From Spirochaetaceae bacterium (GTDB taxonomy: Bacteria > Spirochaetota > Spirochaetia > DSM-27196 > SKKC01): 11,307 nt of DNA. Every line of letters starts with the position of its first letter. The first letter of the stretch is position 1. The position numbers and the translations under genes are program-made. Under the pieces are notes generated by a model, which worked only from the letters and a program-made list of their open reading frames with translations, did not search any database and had not been told where the DNA came from. This document shows, piece by piece, positions 1-6,510 of the stretch. Location of the stretch: contig PWGF01000360.1 of the NCBI GenBank assembly GCA_003554375.1, positions 1 through 11,307 of the forward strand, given 5' to 3'.

Positions 1-662
1 AGCGCCGCCGGACGTGCCGCTACGCCCACCCCCGGAACCAGGGCATATGCCGCGATGACACAAGCCAGCAACCCTGCCATAAGAGCCGCAGGCGTGAGGA
101 AATTCCAGTACTCGTTCTTGTGGCGTGCACACCAGACAGCTCGTGCCAGCAATTCGTAATCGGCGCTGTCATAGAAGATGACCAGCAACGGATCCTTCCA
201 CCCCGAGCGCAGGACCGGATTTCCCCCGTCCCCGGCCAGGACCCCGCTCACGAAGACTTTCGTTCCCTCACTGACCCCGCCTAACCGCGACCAGGGGAGC
301 ACCTCGGGAACCTCTTCGGGAAACTCGCCTTCCGCCCCATATATAGTCTCTGCGGCGGGGGGCATCACGTACACGTACGCGTTTTCCATGTCGGCAGCGA
401 CAGCCAGGCTTCCGGACCGTAACCAGAGTCGATTTCCGTCTTGTATTGCCTCCAAGGTACCAAAGAAACGTCGAAGCGCGATTCGTCCTTCCGCATCCTC
501 GGCTTTGCGTAACTCGGAGTATCCCAACTGCGGCCGAAAGGATGAGCGGACCAGAGCTTTCCGAAATCGCCTCCAACGGGCCCGGACAACCAGAGCACCA
601 ATTCCGGGCACGCCAACGTAGAACACAGCCGCTATCAGGAGCACAGTGATGACGTAGATCAA
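1..662 (-). CDS. Membrane protein of unknown function, C-terminus beyond the left edge
   Basis: The reading frame is open from position 662 to the window edge (about 220 codons), starting at a TTG. An AAGGAG Shine-Dalgarno sequence lies 8 nt before it (672-677), and an in-frame TAG at 705-707 limits any earlier start. The product begins with a hydrophobic helix (about residues 2-25, LIYVITVLLIAAVFYVG). A basic stretch follows (RARWRRFRKALVR), then a soluble region of about 140 residues rich in predicted beta strand. A second hydrophobic segment (ALMAGLLACVIAAYALV) lies near the window edge. This suggests a two-pass membrane protein whose central domain faces one side. I do not recognise the family. 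Codon use and the protein-like composition favour this frame over the arginine-rich shadow frames. It diverges from the hydrolase at 717, with only 54 nt between the starts. Confidence 0.72.
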   Translation of the reverse strand, partial: MIYVITVLLIAAVFYVGVPGIGALVVRARWRRFRKALVRSSFRPQLGYSELRKAEDAEGRIALRRFFGTLEAIQDGNRLWLRSGSLAVAADMENAYVYVMPPAAETIYGAEGEFPEEVPEVLPWSRLGGVSEGTKVFVSGVLAGDGGNPVLRSGWKDPLLVIFYDSADYELLARAVWCARHKNEYWNFLTPAALMAGLLACVIAAYALVPGVGVAARPAA

Positions 663-674
663 AACCCTCTCTCC

Positions 675-704
675 TTGCCCAAAGCCGATGGTAGCCGGTA
701 TGCT
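675..704 (+). promoter_or_regulatory. Possible promoter of the metallo-beta-lactamase-fold gene
   Basis: TTGCCC (675-680) and TATGCT (699-704) are separated by 18 bp and resemble sigma70-type -35 and -10 boxes. A start site about 7 nt downstream would leave only about 5 nt before the ATG at 717. That agrees with the absence of a Shine-Dalgarno sequence there. The match is partial and the call is tentative. Confidence 0.25.
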
Positions 705-716
705 CTAGTATCACTC

Positions 717-1400
717 ATGATTGAACGCATCGTAGTTGGACCACTACATACTAACTGCTATGTCATCGCAACCGGGAAACGCGAATGCCTCATTATAGAC
801 CCGGGGGCTGAGGAAGAACGGATTCTCGAGCGCCTGGAATTGCTCAACCTTCGTCCCTGGCGCATCATAGCCACTCACGGGCACATCGATCACGTCTCCG
901 CAGCTGCAAGCATTCAGGCCCAGTTCGCAACACCGGAGCGGAGTATTCCGCTTGCCGTACACGGAGATGACAGCCGGCTCTTCGATCCGGAACACGAACC
1001 GTGGGCCCGAGCCGTTTTCGAGCCGTTCGGTGATCCCGGCCTTCGAGCGTTTGCAACGATGTACGGCAAGCTCCGCGAGCCTGACGAGCTGCTCTCCGCC
1101 GGGATGACCATTGGAGAGACCGATTTCACCGTCCTGCATACTCCCGGACACACTCCCGGAAGCATCTGTCTCTACAGCGAGTCCCTGCAGGCAGTTTTCA
1201 CCGGGGACACCCTGTTCTTCGGAGCAATCGGCCGAGGCGATCTCCGTGGTGGAAATCAGGAGCAACTCGAGCAGAGCGTACAATCGCAACTCTTTCGCCT
1301 CCCTCCGGAAACGCGCCTGTTCCCCGGCCACGGACCGTACTCCGTAATGGAACGGGAGTCTGCACAGAGCGAGCTCTCGACCGATCACACCATGATATAG
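717..1400 (+). CDS. Metallo-beta-lactamase-fold hydrolase, glyoxalase II/YcbL-like
   Basis: This 227-residue protein has the metal-binding signature of the metallo-beta-lactamase superfamily. H54-G-H56-I-D58-H59 supplies the first metal ligands, H145 sits in TPGHTPGS, D164 in FTGDTLF and H205 in LFPGHGP. The size and the TPGHTPGS and GDTLF motifs fit the compact glyoxalase II-like hydrolases (YcbL type), which usually hydrolyse thioesters in the cytoplasm. The true substrate cannot be told from sequence. The N-terminus MIERIVVGPLHTNCYVI matches the usual start of this family, so ATG 717 is preferred over an in-frame TTG at 675. No Shine-Dalgarno sequence precedes the ATG. The gene ends 21 nt before the convergent dksA-like gene. 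The gap between them contains only a weak 5-bp stem (GGAGC 1400-1404 / GCTCC 1414-1418) and no T-run. Confidence 0.9.
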   Translation: MIERIVVGPLHTNCYVIATGKRECLIIDPGAEEERILERLELLNLRPWRIIATHGHIDHVSAAASIQAQFATPERSIPLAVHGDDSRLFDPEHEPWARAVFEPFGDPGLRAFATMYGKLREPDELLSAGMTIGETDFTVLHTPGHTPGSICLYSESLQAVFTGDTLFFGAIGRGDLRGGNQEQLEQSVQSQLFRLPPETRLFPGHGPYSVMERESAQSELSTDHTMI

Positions 1401-1421
1401 GAGCGACTCCCCGGCTCCACG

Positions 1422-1778
1422 TTAGCGGTTTCGCCGCTCCATCTGTGCCTGCTCTTCCACCGTATATAACGCGTACGGAATTGCCTCCAGCCGTTCTTTG
1501 GGAATGGGCTTCCCGCTCTTGAGACAGTAGCCGTACGCCCCACTCTCAATCCTGGCCAGCGCGCTTTCGATGAGGCGCAGACGTTTCATCTCCTGATCAC
1601 CGACCGTACTCAGCATCTTCTTGTCGATATCCGAGCTGGCGACGTCCACAAGGTCCTTGGAGTCATCGTTCTCCACGAGTTCCCGAAACTCCTCGTTCTC
1701 ATGAGCGAGATTCTCCAGGATCTCCTTTTTCATCTCCAACAACCGCTGCTTCATTCGTTCAATAAACTCTTGGTCCAT
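1422..1778 (-). CDS. dksA: DksA/TraR-family transcription factor with a degenerate zinc finger
   Basis: The 118-residue product has the DksA layout. An N-terminal coiled coil carries the acidic tip motif D42-x-x-D45-x-A47, and a C-terminal globular region contains GAYGYCLKSGKPIPKERLEA. DksA proteins enter the RNA polymerase secondary channel and, with ppGpp, alter initiation at rRNA and amino-acid promoters. The C4 zinc site is nearly gone: only C85 remains, and the other three positions read S88, T106 and E109. The fold therefore probably does not bind zinc, as in the cysteine-poor DksA2 type of Pseudomonas. ATG 1778 is chosen because a GAGGGAG Shine-Dalgarno sequence lies about 10 nt upstream. 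The same frame stays open to a TTG at 1829, which would add 17 residues. The gene is divergent from infA across 217 nt. Confidence 0.88.
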   Translation of the reverse strand: MDQEFIERMKQRLLEMKKEILENLAHENEEFRELVENDDSKDLVDVASSDIDKKMLSTVGDQEMKRLRLIESALARIESGAYGYCLKSGKPIPKERLEAIPYALYTVEEQAQMERRNR

Positions 1779-1845
1779 ACGTCGCTTCACTCCCTCTAAG
1801 ACTCGATAATACTCGAAGCTCAAGTCCAAAAGTGCTCAAAGCTCG

Positions 1846-1877
1846 CTTGATAGCACAAAAGGCCCCAAACTATCAAG
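1846..1877. repeat. Inverted repeat with 8-bp arms over the dksA promoter
   Basis: CTTGATAG (1846-1853) and CTATCAAG (1870-1877) are perfect inverted copies with a 16-nt spacer, so the arm centres are 24 bp apart. The arms cover both predicted promoter hexamers. This could be an operator for a dimeric regulator, or a side effect of the similar -35 and -10 sequences. Confidence 0.5.
1847..1876 (-). promoter_or_regulatory. Predicted sigma70-type promoter of the dksA-like gene
   Basis: On the minus strand, TTGATA (1876-1871) and TATCAA (1852-1847) are separated by 18 bp. They match 5 of 6 and 4 of 6 consensus positions for -35 and -10. Transcription would start near 1840 and give a leader of about 60 nt before the ATG at 1778. 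The leader region also carries two short direct repeats: ACTCGA at 1801 and 1811, and GCTCAA at 1818 and 1834. Confidence 0.45.
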
Positions 1878-1937
1878 GAACTCCTGCCGAATTCCTCATT
1901 AAGTTGGCACGAAATCACAAAGCGCTCCGACGCTACC

Positions 1938-1967
1938 TTGACAACGCCCACGCAGCTTAACTACGCT
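1938..1967 (+). promoter_or_regulatory. Predicted promoter of infA
   Basis: A perfect TTGACA -35 box (1938-1943) is followed after 18 bp by TACGCT (1962-1967), a weak -10. The transcript would start about 20 nt before the infA start codon, leaving room for the GGGAGG Shine-Dalgarno sequence at 1986-1991. Confidence 0.45.
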
Positions 1968-1995
1968 ATCGCAGACTCAAGATTCGGGAGGATTC

Positions 1996-2214
1996 GTGGC
2001 AAAGGAAGAAGCAATCGAAGTAGAAGGCGTCGTCAAGGAGTCTCTGCCCAACACCATGTTCAGGGTAGAGCTGCAGAACGGACACACGATTCTCACCCAC
2101 CTCTCGGGGAAAATGAGGAAGCACTACATCCGAATTGTACCCGGGGATAAGGTCAAGGTCGCGCTTTCTCCGTACGATCTTACCCGCGGGCGGATCGTTT
2201 ACCGAGAGCGCTGA
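1996..2214 (+). CDS. infA: Translation initiation factor IF-1
   Basis: This 72-residue protein is full length for IF-1, a single OB-fold protein that binds the A site of the 30S subunit during initiation with IF-2 and IF-3. Family hallmarks are the start MAKEEAIEVEGVV, the central NTMFRVELQNGH followed by HLSGKMRKHYIRI, the loop PGDKVKV and the ending SPYDLTRGRIVYR. Translation starts at GTG 1996, five nt after a strong GGGAGG ribosome-binding site. It is transcribed away from the dksA-like gene. Its last 16 nt overlap the 3' end of the convergent Smr gene. Confidence 0.97.
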   Translation: MAKEEAIEVEGVVKESLPNTMFRVELQNGHTILTHLSGKMRKHYIRIVPGDKVKVALSPYDLTRGRIVYRER

Positions 2215-2723
2215 CGTACCGCCACCCAGACGGCGCCTCGTCCGCCGAGCTCGCGCGGCGGGACGCCTATTCTGCCGGCTAACGGATTGGATTGAAGCTC
2301 TTCGTAGGTTACTCTCTTGAGAATCGGCTCTCGGTCCGAGGAGTGGTACCCCTTCCCGTGGACGATGAGGACCTTCACGAGCCCACGGGAAGCGCTCTCT
2401 GCCAAGAACCTACGGATCCGCCGACGCGCTTCTCTCTGGGTATGACCGTGTAAGTCGAGTGTGTCCTCAGGGGGAAGGTGCTCGACCGAAGGGCTGGGGC
2501 GCGGCTGGTCGAGCTCGTGCTCCTCTTCCTTGTGCTCCGGTGTCGGAGGATAACGATCGATCCAGTCGCGAAGCACTTGTTGCACGCTCTCCAGCCTTTG
2601 TGCCTCCTGGCCCGTCGCGGTATCCCGCAAGCTCCTGTCCGAATTCTGCCGAGGCGCGGAGGCCTCCCTCTCCCTGGCCTGCCGCCGCTCCCACTCCTGA
2701 AGAATACGCCCGAAGTCACTCAT
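2199..2723 (-). CDS. Smr-domain protein
   Basis: In this 174-residue protein the C-terminal half (about 85-172) is an Smr domain, the DNA/RNA-binding or nuclease-like domain found in the MutS2 tail and in stand-alone proteins. Visible signatures are D90-L-H-G93, V121-HGKG125 and the terminal GGRGAVWVAV (160-169). The N-terminal half is charged and looks disordered or helical (ILQEWERRQAREREA), as in many stand-alone Smr proteins. The ATG at 2723 has a GAGGAGG ribosome-binding site about 8 nt upstream. It is the last gene in the minus-strand cluster, 128 nt after the TPR gene, and overlaps infA by 16 nt tail to tail. Nuclease activity is possible but unproven, and no link to Bat function is visible beyond position. 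Confidence 0.85.
   Translation of the reverse strand: MSDFGRILQEWERRQAREREASAPRQNSDRSLRDTATGQEAQRLESVQQVLRDWIDRYPPTPEHKEEEHELDQPRPSPSVEHLPPEDTLDLHGHTQREARRRIRRFLAESASRGLVKVLIVHGKGYHSSDREPILKRVTYEELQSNPLAGRIGVPPRELGGRGAVWVAVRQRSR
2239..2265. other. Hairpin just past infA, inside the Smr gene
   Basis: CGTCCGCC (2239-2246) can pair with GGCGGGACG (2257-2265) with one bulged G and a 10-nt loop, 25 nt after the infA stop codon. No T-run follows, so it is not a standard intrinsic terminator. It may only reflect the Gly/Arg/Pro-rich end of Smr. Confidence 0.25.
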
Positions 2724-2822
2724 CGCTTCGCCTCCTCTCGTCCATCATGGCCTCGTACCACGCACCCCTGGCGGAAAAGCTGTCAATGCCCCGGCGCCCA
2801 AGAATAGCGCCTTTCGCCGAGC

Positions 2823-2846
2823 GACGGGAGGCCCCGCAATCCCGTC
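2823..2846 (-). other. Hairpin 5 nt after the TPR gene stop codon
   Basis: GACGGGA (2823-2829) and TCCCGTC (2840-2846) form a perfect 7-bp stem with a 10-nt loop in the gap between the TPR and Smr genes. Read on the minus strand there is no U-rich tail. It could protect the 3' end of the upstream operon mRNA or weaken read-through. It does not look like a strong intrinsic terminator. Confidence 0.4.
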
Positions 2847-2851
2847 ACGAT

Positions 2852-3517
2852 CTACCAATCGTCCACCTCAGGCTCGGGTTCCGGCGAATCCTCCGCCCGG
2901 GCACGCCAGCGCTCCTGCTCGTATTGCTGAAGCGTATCCAGAAGCTCCTGCTGACTTTCCGCCGGCTCACTCGTATCGGTGACGGCCGCGTCCCGTTCTG
3001 CTGATTCCTGTGCCTGAAGCCGGTCGTACGCCAGCTCGAGGTTCACCTGAGCGACCTCCGTTCCAGGCCGAATCAGCAGTGCCGCTCGGAACCGACGATA
3101 CGCCTCCTCATAGTTGCCGCGGTCCATTGCCGAAACCCCTCTGTTGAACTCCGCGCGGAAACGCACCTCCTCCATATCACTCTCGCCGGCAGTCCCCCAC
3201 AGATTCTCCGCCGCCCCGCGATCACCTTGGGCGTACGCGACATTCCCCAGATTGTAGGCGACGAAAGCGCCGTGTGCGCCCCATGAAGCCGCTGTGCGGT
3301 ATGCTTCACCAGCCGCTCGGTGCTCTCCCTGCCCGAAGAGATAGTTCCCGCGGAGCACCTCCGCATGCGGTCCCAGCGCTTCACACCCGGAGAGCATGAA
3401 GAGCACGCCTAGGAAAAAACCGCCGAGAAGCCCGTATCGGAGCAAGCCCCGGGCAAAAGGCGAGAATCGGCGAGCCATCCCGACAGTAATCTGAGCACCT
3501 AGAATAGTTCGCGCCAT
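2852..3517 (-). CDS. TPR lipoprotein, BatC-like
   Basis: The 221-residue product has a basic N-terminus and a hydrophobic stretch (LLGGFFLGVLFML) ending in the lipobox L-S-G-C45, so it should be lipid-anchored after signal peptidase II cleavage. Residues of about 50-165 contain about three tetratricopeptide repeats, seen in the G-N-Y-L-F, Y-N-L-G-N-V-A-Y and F-N-R-G patterns. The tail is acidic and coiled-coil-like and ends in PEPEPEVDDW. TPR proteins in this operon position (BatC/BatE) are thought to scaffold the VWA proteins at the envelope. ATG 3517 overlaps the end of the preceding VWA gene by 19 nt. An internal ATG at 3478 would give a more typical 31-residue signal sequence and is a good alternative start. 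Confidence 0.8.
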   Translation of the reverse strand: MARTILGAQITVGMARRFSPFARGLLRYGLLGGFFLGVLFMLSGCEALGPHAEVLRGNYLFGQGEHRAAGEAYRTAASWGAHGAFVAYNLGNVAYAQGDRGAAENLWGTAGESDMEEVRFRAEFNRGVSAMDRGNYEEAYRRFRAALLIRPGTEVAQVNLELAYDRLQAQESAERDAAVTDTSEPAESQQELLDTLQQYEQERWRARAEDSPEPEPEVDDW

Positions 3518-4488
3518 TTCACCACCCGCACACCAATCATGAGAGCCATAAATGAAACCGCCAGCCCGACGAACACCGGATAGCGCCGTATTGGCTCGGT
3601 CCGCGCACCGGCTTCCTGGATCTCTCGCTCGGTCTCACGAATGTCAGCGGCAATGTCGGAAGCCGTCCCGACACCGCTATAGTGATAATACCGGCCCCCC
3701 GTCCGTTCAGCAACATCACGCATCGCTTCCGGCTCCAAGTATGTGGTGACTATCTCTCCCTGGGCGTCACGCAGCAAACTACCACCGGAGAGCGTGACCG
3801 TTGACCCGGCCGTGGTACCGACGCCGACCGCAAAGATCGGGATCCCTTGCCGTGCGATCCGGTCGGCGGCGGATCGCATATCTCCCGAAAGCTCCTCCCC
3901 GTCCGAGACAAGAAGGACAACAGGCTGCCGCCGCGTGCTCGACCCGATGCTATCCAACGCAGCCACCAACCCGCTCTCGATGTCGGTACCCGGGGCCGTC
4001 ATGTAACCGGGTCCGGCAGTTTCGAGTACCGTCTTCAGCAAGGTACGATCGGCCGTCATCGGTACCACGTTACTCCCGCTCCCGCGGAAGACCGTGAGAC
4101 TCACATAGGCCTCATCGAGCTCTCCGATCGTGTGCTGTACCGCATCCACGCCAAGACCGAGGCGATTGGGGTCTACATCGTCCGCCGGCATTCCTCGGCT
4201 CACATCCAGCACGATCGCCACCTCCAGCCCGCTCCGTTCGACGGGGACTTCGCGCTCCCCGTAGGTGATATCCGACAGAGCGAGTATCGAGCTCGCATAG
4301 AAGAGCAGGATGCATCCGCCGGTAATGATGGCCTTCCAGCGATAGACCTTGAGAAGCGCCCCTCCGTCTTCGGTCCCGCCCAGCCTTTGCACGTCGCCTG
4401 CCCCCTGCACAAGTCGGACAACCACGAGCGCCGCCAGCGGGATGAGGCCAAGCAACCCCCAAAGAGCTTCCGGATAGTTCACGCTCAT
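3499..4488 (-). CDS. batB: Membrane VWA-domain protein, BatB-like, with degenerate MIDAS
   Basis: This 329-residue protein has two N-terminal transmembrane helices (about 8-27 and 52-71), a von Willebrand factor A domain (about 88-290) and a C-terminal helix (about 304-322). It is the usual BatA/BatB layout, anchored in the inner membrane. The metal-ion-dependent adhesion site is imperfect: the DxSxS motif reads D95-V-S97-R-G99, with Gly for the last Ser. T168 (GTDI) and D196 (VSDGEE) are kept. Its ATG at 4488 overlaps the preceding VWA gene stop by 4 nt (ATGA), which decides the start over 25 extra codons upstream. It probably partners with the VWA protein encoded just before it and with the TPR lipoprotein after it. 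The gene name rests on operon position and layout. Confidence 0.85.
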   Translation of the reverse strand: MSVNYPEALWGLLGLIPLAALVVVRLVQGAGDVQRLGGTEDGGALLKVYRWKAIITGGCILLFYASSILALSDITYGEREVPVERSGLEVAIVLDVSRGMPADDVDPNRLGLGVDAVQHTIGELDEAYVSLTVFRGSGSNVVPMTADRTLLKTVLETAGPGYMTAPGTDIESGLVAALDSIGSSTRRQPVVLLVSDGEELSGDMRSAADRIARQGIPIFAVGVGTTAGSTVTLSGGSLLRDAQGEIVTTYLEPEAMRDVAERTGGRYYHYSGVGTASDIAADIRETEREIQEAGARTEPIRRYPVFVGLAVSFMALMIGVRVVKWRELF

Positions 4489-5486
4489 AGGATTTCCCGC
4501 AACACTAGATACCGCATTACGATACTCCCGAGCAGCGCCAGGAATCCCGCAAAAACGACCCAACGATCTACGGGAACCGTATGCACTTCAATGCGCGCGT
4601 GACGCTCCACGGCCTCCAGCCCGTCGATGCTGCGAAACACCGCCTCGAGCGCGCCATCGGAATCGGCGTGGAAGTATCGCCCCCCGGTACGCTCGGCAGC
4701 CTCTCGGAGAAAATCCTCGTCGAACACATCTTCCACCAAACCGCGGTGAGTTCTACCGGTCTCCGGATCGGTGAATTCGATCGGCGCCTCATCCTCGCCA
4801 CCGATCCCGATGGTGTAAATGCGAATTCCCATCTCTTCGGCGATACCAACCGCCTCTCGTGGGGAAACTTCACCGGCATTGTTCACCCCGTCCGTCATAA
4901 GGACCATGACCCTCTCGCCCTCCGCCGTGTCGCCTAGGGCTAATGCCCCAAGCGCGAGGCCATCCCCGATGGCCGTACCGTCGCCGAGGTCCATCAACGA
5001 GAGATCGTCCACAACGCGGTTCAACGCATCCCGATCCGCCGTCGGTGGCAAACGCACTGCCGCCCTCAGGGCAAACGACACCACTCCCACTGCGTCGTTC
5101 TCACGCCCCGCGGCGAACCGCTGCATCAGACGCCGTGCCGACTCGAACCGAGTGAATTCCCCCATGTCTCGCGCCGCCATGCTCGGCGACTCGTCAAGTA
5201 CCAGCACCATGCTGATCCCGGGCGAAAGGTACACGCGCTCGCGGTAGACCCGAACCGGTCCGGCCAACCCGACGACCAGCGTCACCAGTCCCACCCAGAA
5301 GAGCGCCGCCGTGGCAAAACGCCCCAATCCCAGACCGGTCCGCGCCGGACGGAACCCGTCCGCCCCGTAGATCTGAAACGGAAAGCGAATGCGTCCACCC
5401 CGGCCCGGCCAGAAATGACGGAAATAGAACCCGAACGGCACCAGTGCCAACAGCAGCAACACCAACGGGCGGTCAACGGACCACAT
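4485..5486 (-). CDS. batA: Membrane VWA-domain protein, BatA-like
   Basis: The 333-residue product has two N-terminal transmembrane helices (about 7-22 and 57-75), a von Willebrand factor A domain (about 92-290) and a C-terminal transmembrane helix (about 308-327). The MIDAS is intact: D98-E-S100-P-S102, T171 in GDGTAIGDGL and D199 in MTDGVNN. It should therefore bind a divalent metal and protein ligands. BatA-type proteins are inner-membrane partners of MoxR ATPases and are linked to envelope integrity or oxygen tolerance in several bacteria. The start at ATG 5486 lies after a GGGGGG-rich ribosome-binding site and overlaps the preceding gene by 14 nt. The sequence similarity of YLSPG...DESPSM and AERTGGRYFHADS to the next gene (ERTGGRYYHYS) suggests the pair arose by duplication. 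Confidence 0.9.
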   Translation of the reverse strand: MWSVDRPLVLLLLALVPFGFYFRHFWPGRGGRIRFPFQIYGADGFRPARTGLGLGRFATAALFWVGLVTLVVGLAGPVRVYRERVYLSPGISMVLVLDESPSMAARDMGEFTRFESARRLMQRFAAGRENDAVGVVSFALRAAVRLPPTADRDALNRVVDDLSLMDLGDGTAIGDGLALGALALGDTAEGERVMVLMTDGVNNAGEVSPREAVGIAEEMGIRIYTIGIGGEDEAPIEFTDPETGRTHRGLVEDVFDEDFLREAAERTGGRYFHADSDGALEAVFRSIDGLEAVERHARIEVHTVPVDRWVVFAGFLALLGSIVMRYLVLREIL

Positions 5487-6510
5487 GCCCTGCCCCCCGT
5501 TCTTCAGGCTGCGGAACCCAGGGCCGCCGGATGGGACGCACAGCCCGCCGCACCGTACCGGAAACGTCGCGTTCCTCGACGACCGCTACGAGCTCCGCCA
5601 CCCGCTGAATATGCTGGACCCGATCCTGCACGTCGCTCCGGGCAAACGCGAACTTCACCAGGTCGCCGGTGCGGAACACCTCACTCAAGGCTTCGCGCGA
5701 CTCTGCGTGCTCTATCTTCCCTTCCATAAGAAGCGGTAACTCCGTGGTAGTAGCCACCCGGAAATCCGCGTGAAGCCGCGCCGTCAGATACACTCGCACC
5801 TCGTCCATCAGCGCGAAGTAGAAGTCGCGGGGGCTCATGGCTTCCACCAGGGTGTGAAGCGACCGCAACGTGCGCATGATCCGCCGATACGGCCGTGCGC
5901 TTCGGTACGCATCCAACAGGCGCCGTAGCTCAGCCGCCACGAGCGATATCGAACGGTGCACGAGGAACGGCAACGCGGCGAGCGCAATGATCACTGCAAC
6001 CGCCAAGGCATAGCTCCGAGGCAGGACCAGCTGCGGCCGAAGTCCTGCCGGCTGGGTCGCATCCTCCAGCACTGAAGCAACCCGTACTTCCAGATCGTCG
6101 ATAACGAATGCTCCCAGGTCGATCGGAGGAAGCGTTTCCGTCCCGGTGCGGAAAGCCTGAAAAGTAATACGAAGCTCATCATCCTCTTCACGCCGAACGA
6201 CGCGAACGTTCTGGACATGGACCCACGCGGTATTCGGAAGCTCGTCGGGAACCCGAATCTCTTCCTGGTCTTCGGCACGGATTACGGCGCGGAGCTCGGC
6301 AAGCTCGCCGACCGTGGGCTCTTCGGGCACCATCTGAGTCTCTCGAATCACATATGGGGTCGCGGTGGCCTCCCCGGCCGGCACCCCTAACACCACTAGT
6401 CCGAGCGTCACAACGAAGCCCAGGCGTCCGAACTTCGAGCACAAAGAGTAGCAAGTCACTGAGCATACTGATCCGACGCTCGAGGCCGAACGGTGTAGAA
6501 CTCTGCTCAT
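5473..6510 (-). CDS. Exported single-pass membrane protein in the DUF4381/BatD position
   Basis: This 345-residue protein has a basic N-terminus and a hydrophobic signal segment (about 29-45, ending GVPAGEATA). A beta-rich extracytoplasmic domain follows (about 52-160), with the TVGELAELRAVI pattern typical of Ig-like strands. A transmembrane helix (about 167-184, ALAVAVIIALAALPFLV) then leads to a helical cytoplasmic domain (about 186-315) and a basic tail. Operons of this kind carry either a BatD-type Ig-like protein or a small DUF4381 protein between the DUF58 gene and the VWA genes. This product combines features of both, and I cannot settle the family. ATG 6510 is chosen because it forms an ATGA overlap with the DUF58 stop, preceded by AGGAG. 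The open frame extends 38 codons further upstream inside the DUF58 gene. Confidence 0.75.
   Translation of the reverse strand: MSRVLHRSASSVGSVCSVTCYSLCSKFGRLGFVVTLGLVVLGVPAGEATATPYVIRETQMVPEEPTVGELAELRAVIRAEDQEEIRVPDELPNTAWVHVQNVRVVRREEDDELRITFQAFRTGTETLPPIDLGAFVIDDLEVRVASVLEDATQPAGLRPQLVLPRSYALAVAVIIALAALPFLVHRSISLVAAELRRLLDAYRSARPYRRIMRTLRSLHTLVEAMSPRDFYFALMDEVRVYLTARLHADFRVATTTELPLLMEGKIEHAESREALSEVFRTGDLVKFAFARSDVQDRVQHIQRVAELVAVVEERDVSGTVRRAVRPIRRPWVPQPEERGAGHVVR

Noticed and set aside
268..714. Minus-strand and plus-strand open frames at the left end with ATG or alternative starts
   Set aside because: They overlap the TTG-started frame 662-1, which has membrane helices, a strong ribosome-binding site and normal composition. 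The others are Arg/Cys/Trp-rich shadows.
744..1388. Minus-strand open frame opposite the hydrolase
   Set aside because: The plus strand encodes a complete metallo-beta-lactamase-fold protein with all ligands. The antisense frame has no recognisable features.
1400..1418. Possible bidirectional terminator between the hydrolase and dksA
   Set aside because: Only a 5-bp stem with a 9-nt loop and no T-run on either side.
2721..2750. Ten-codon ORF (MMDERRRSDE) overlapping the Smr start as a leader peptide
   Set aside because: Too short to separate from chance. The GAGGAGG inside it is the Smr ribosome-binding site.
2459..3004. Plus-strand open frame of 181 codons over the Smr-TPR gap
   Set aside because: It spans the ends of two well-supported minus-strand genes and reads as Pro/Arg/Ser-rich sequence without structure.
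3847..4602. Plus-strand open frame of 251 codons opposite batB
   Set aside because: Antisense shadow of the VWA gene. No family motifs or hydrophobic pattern.
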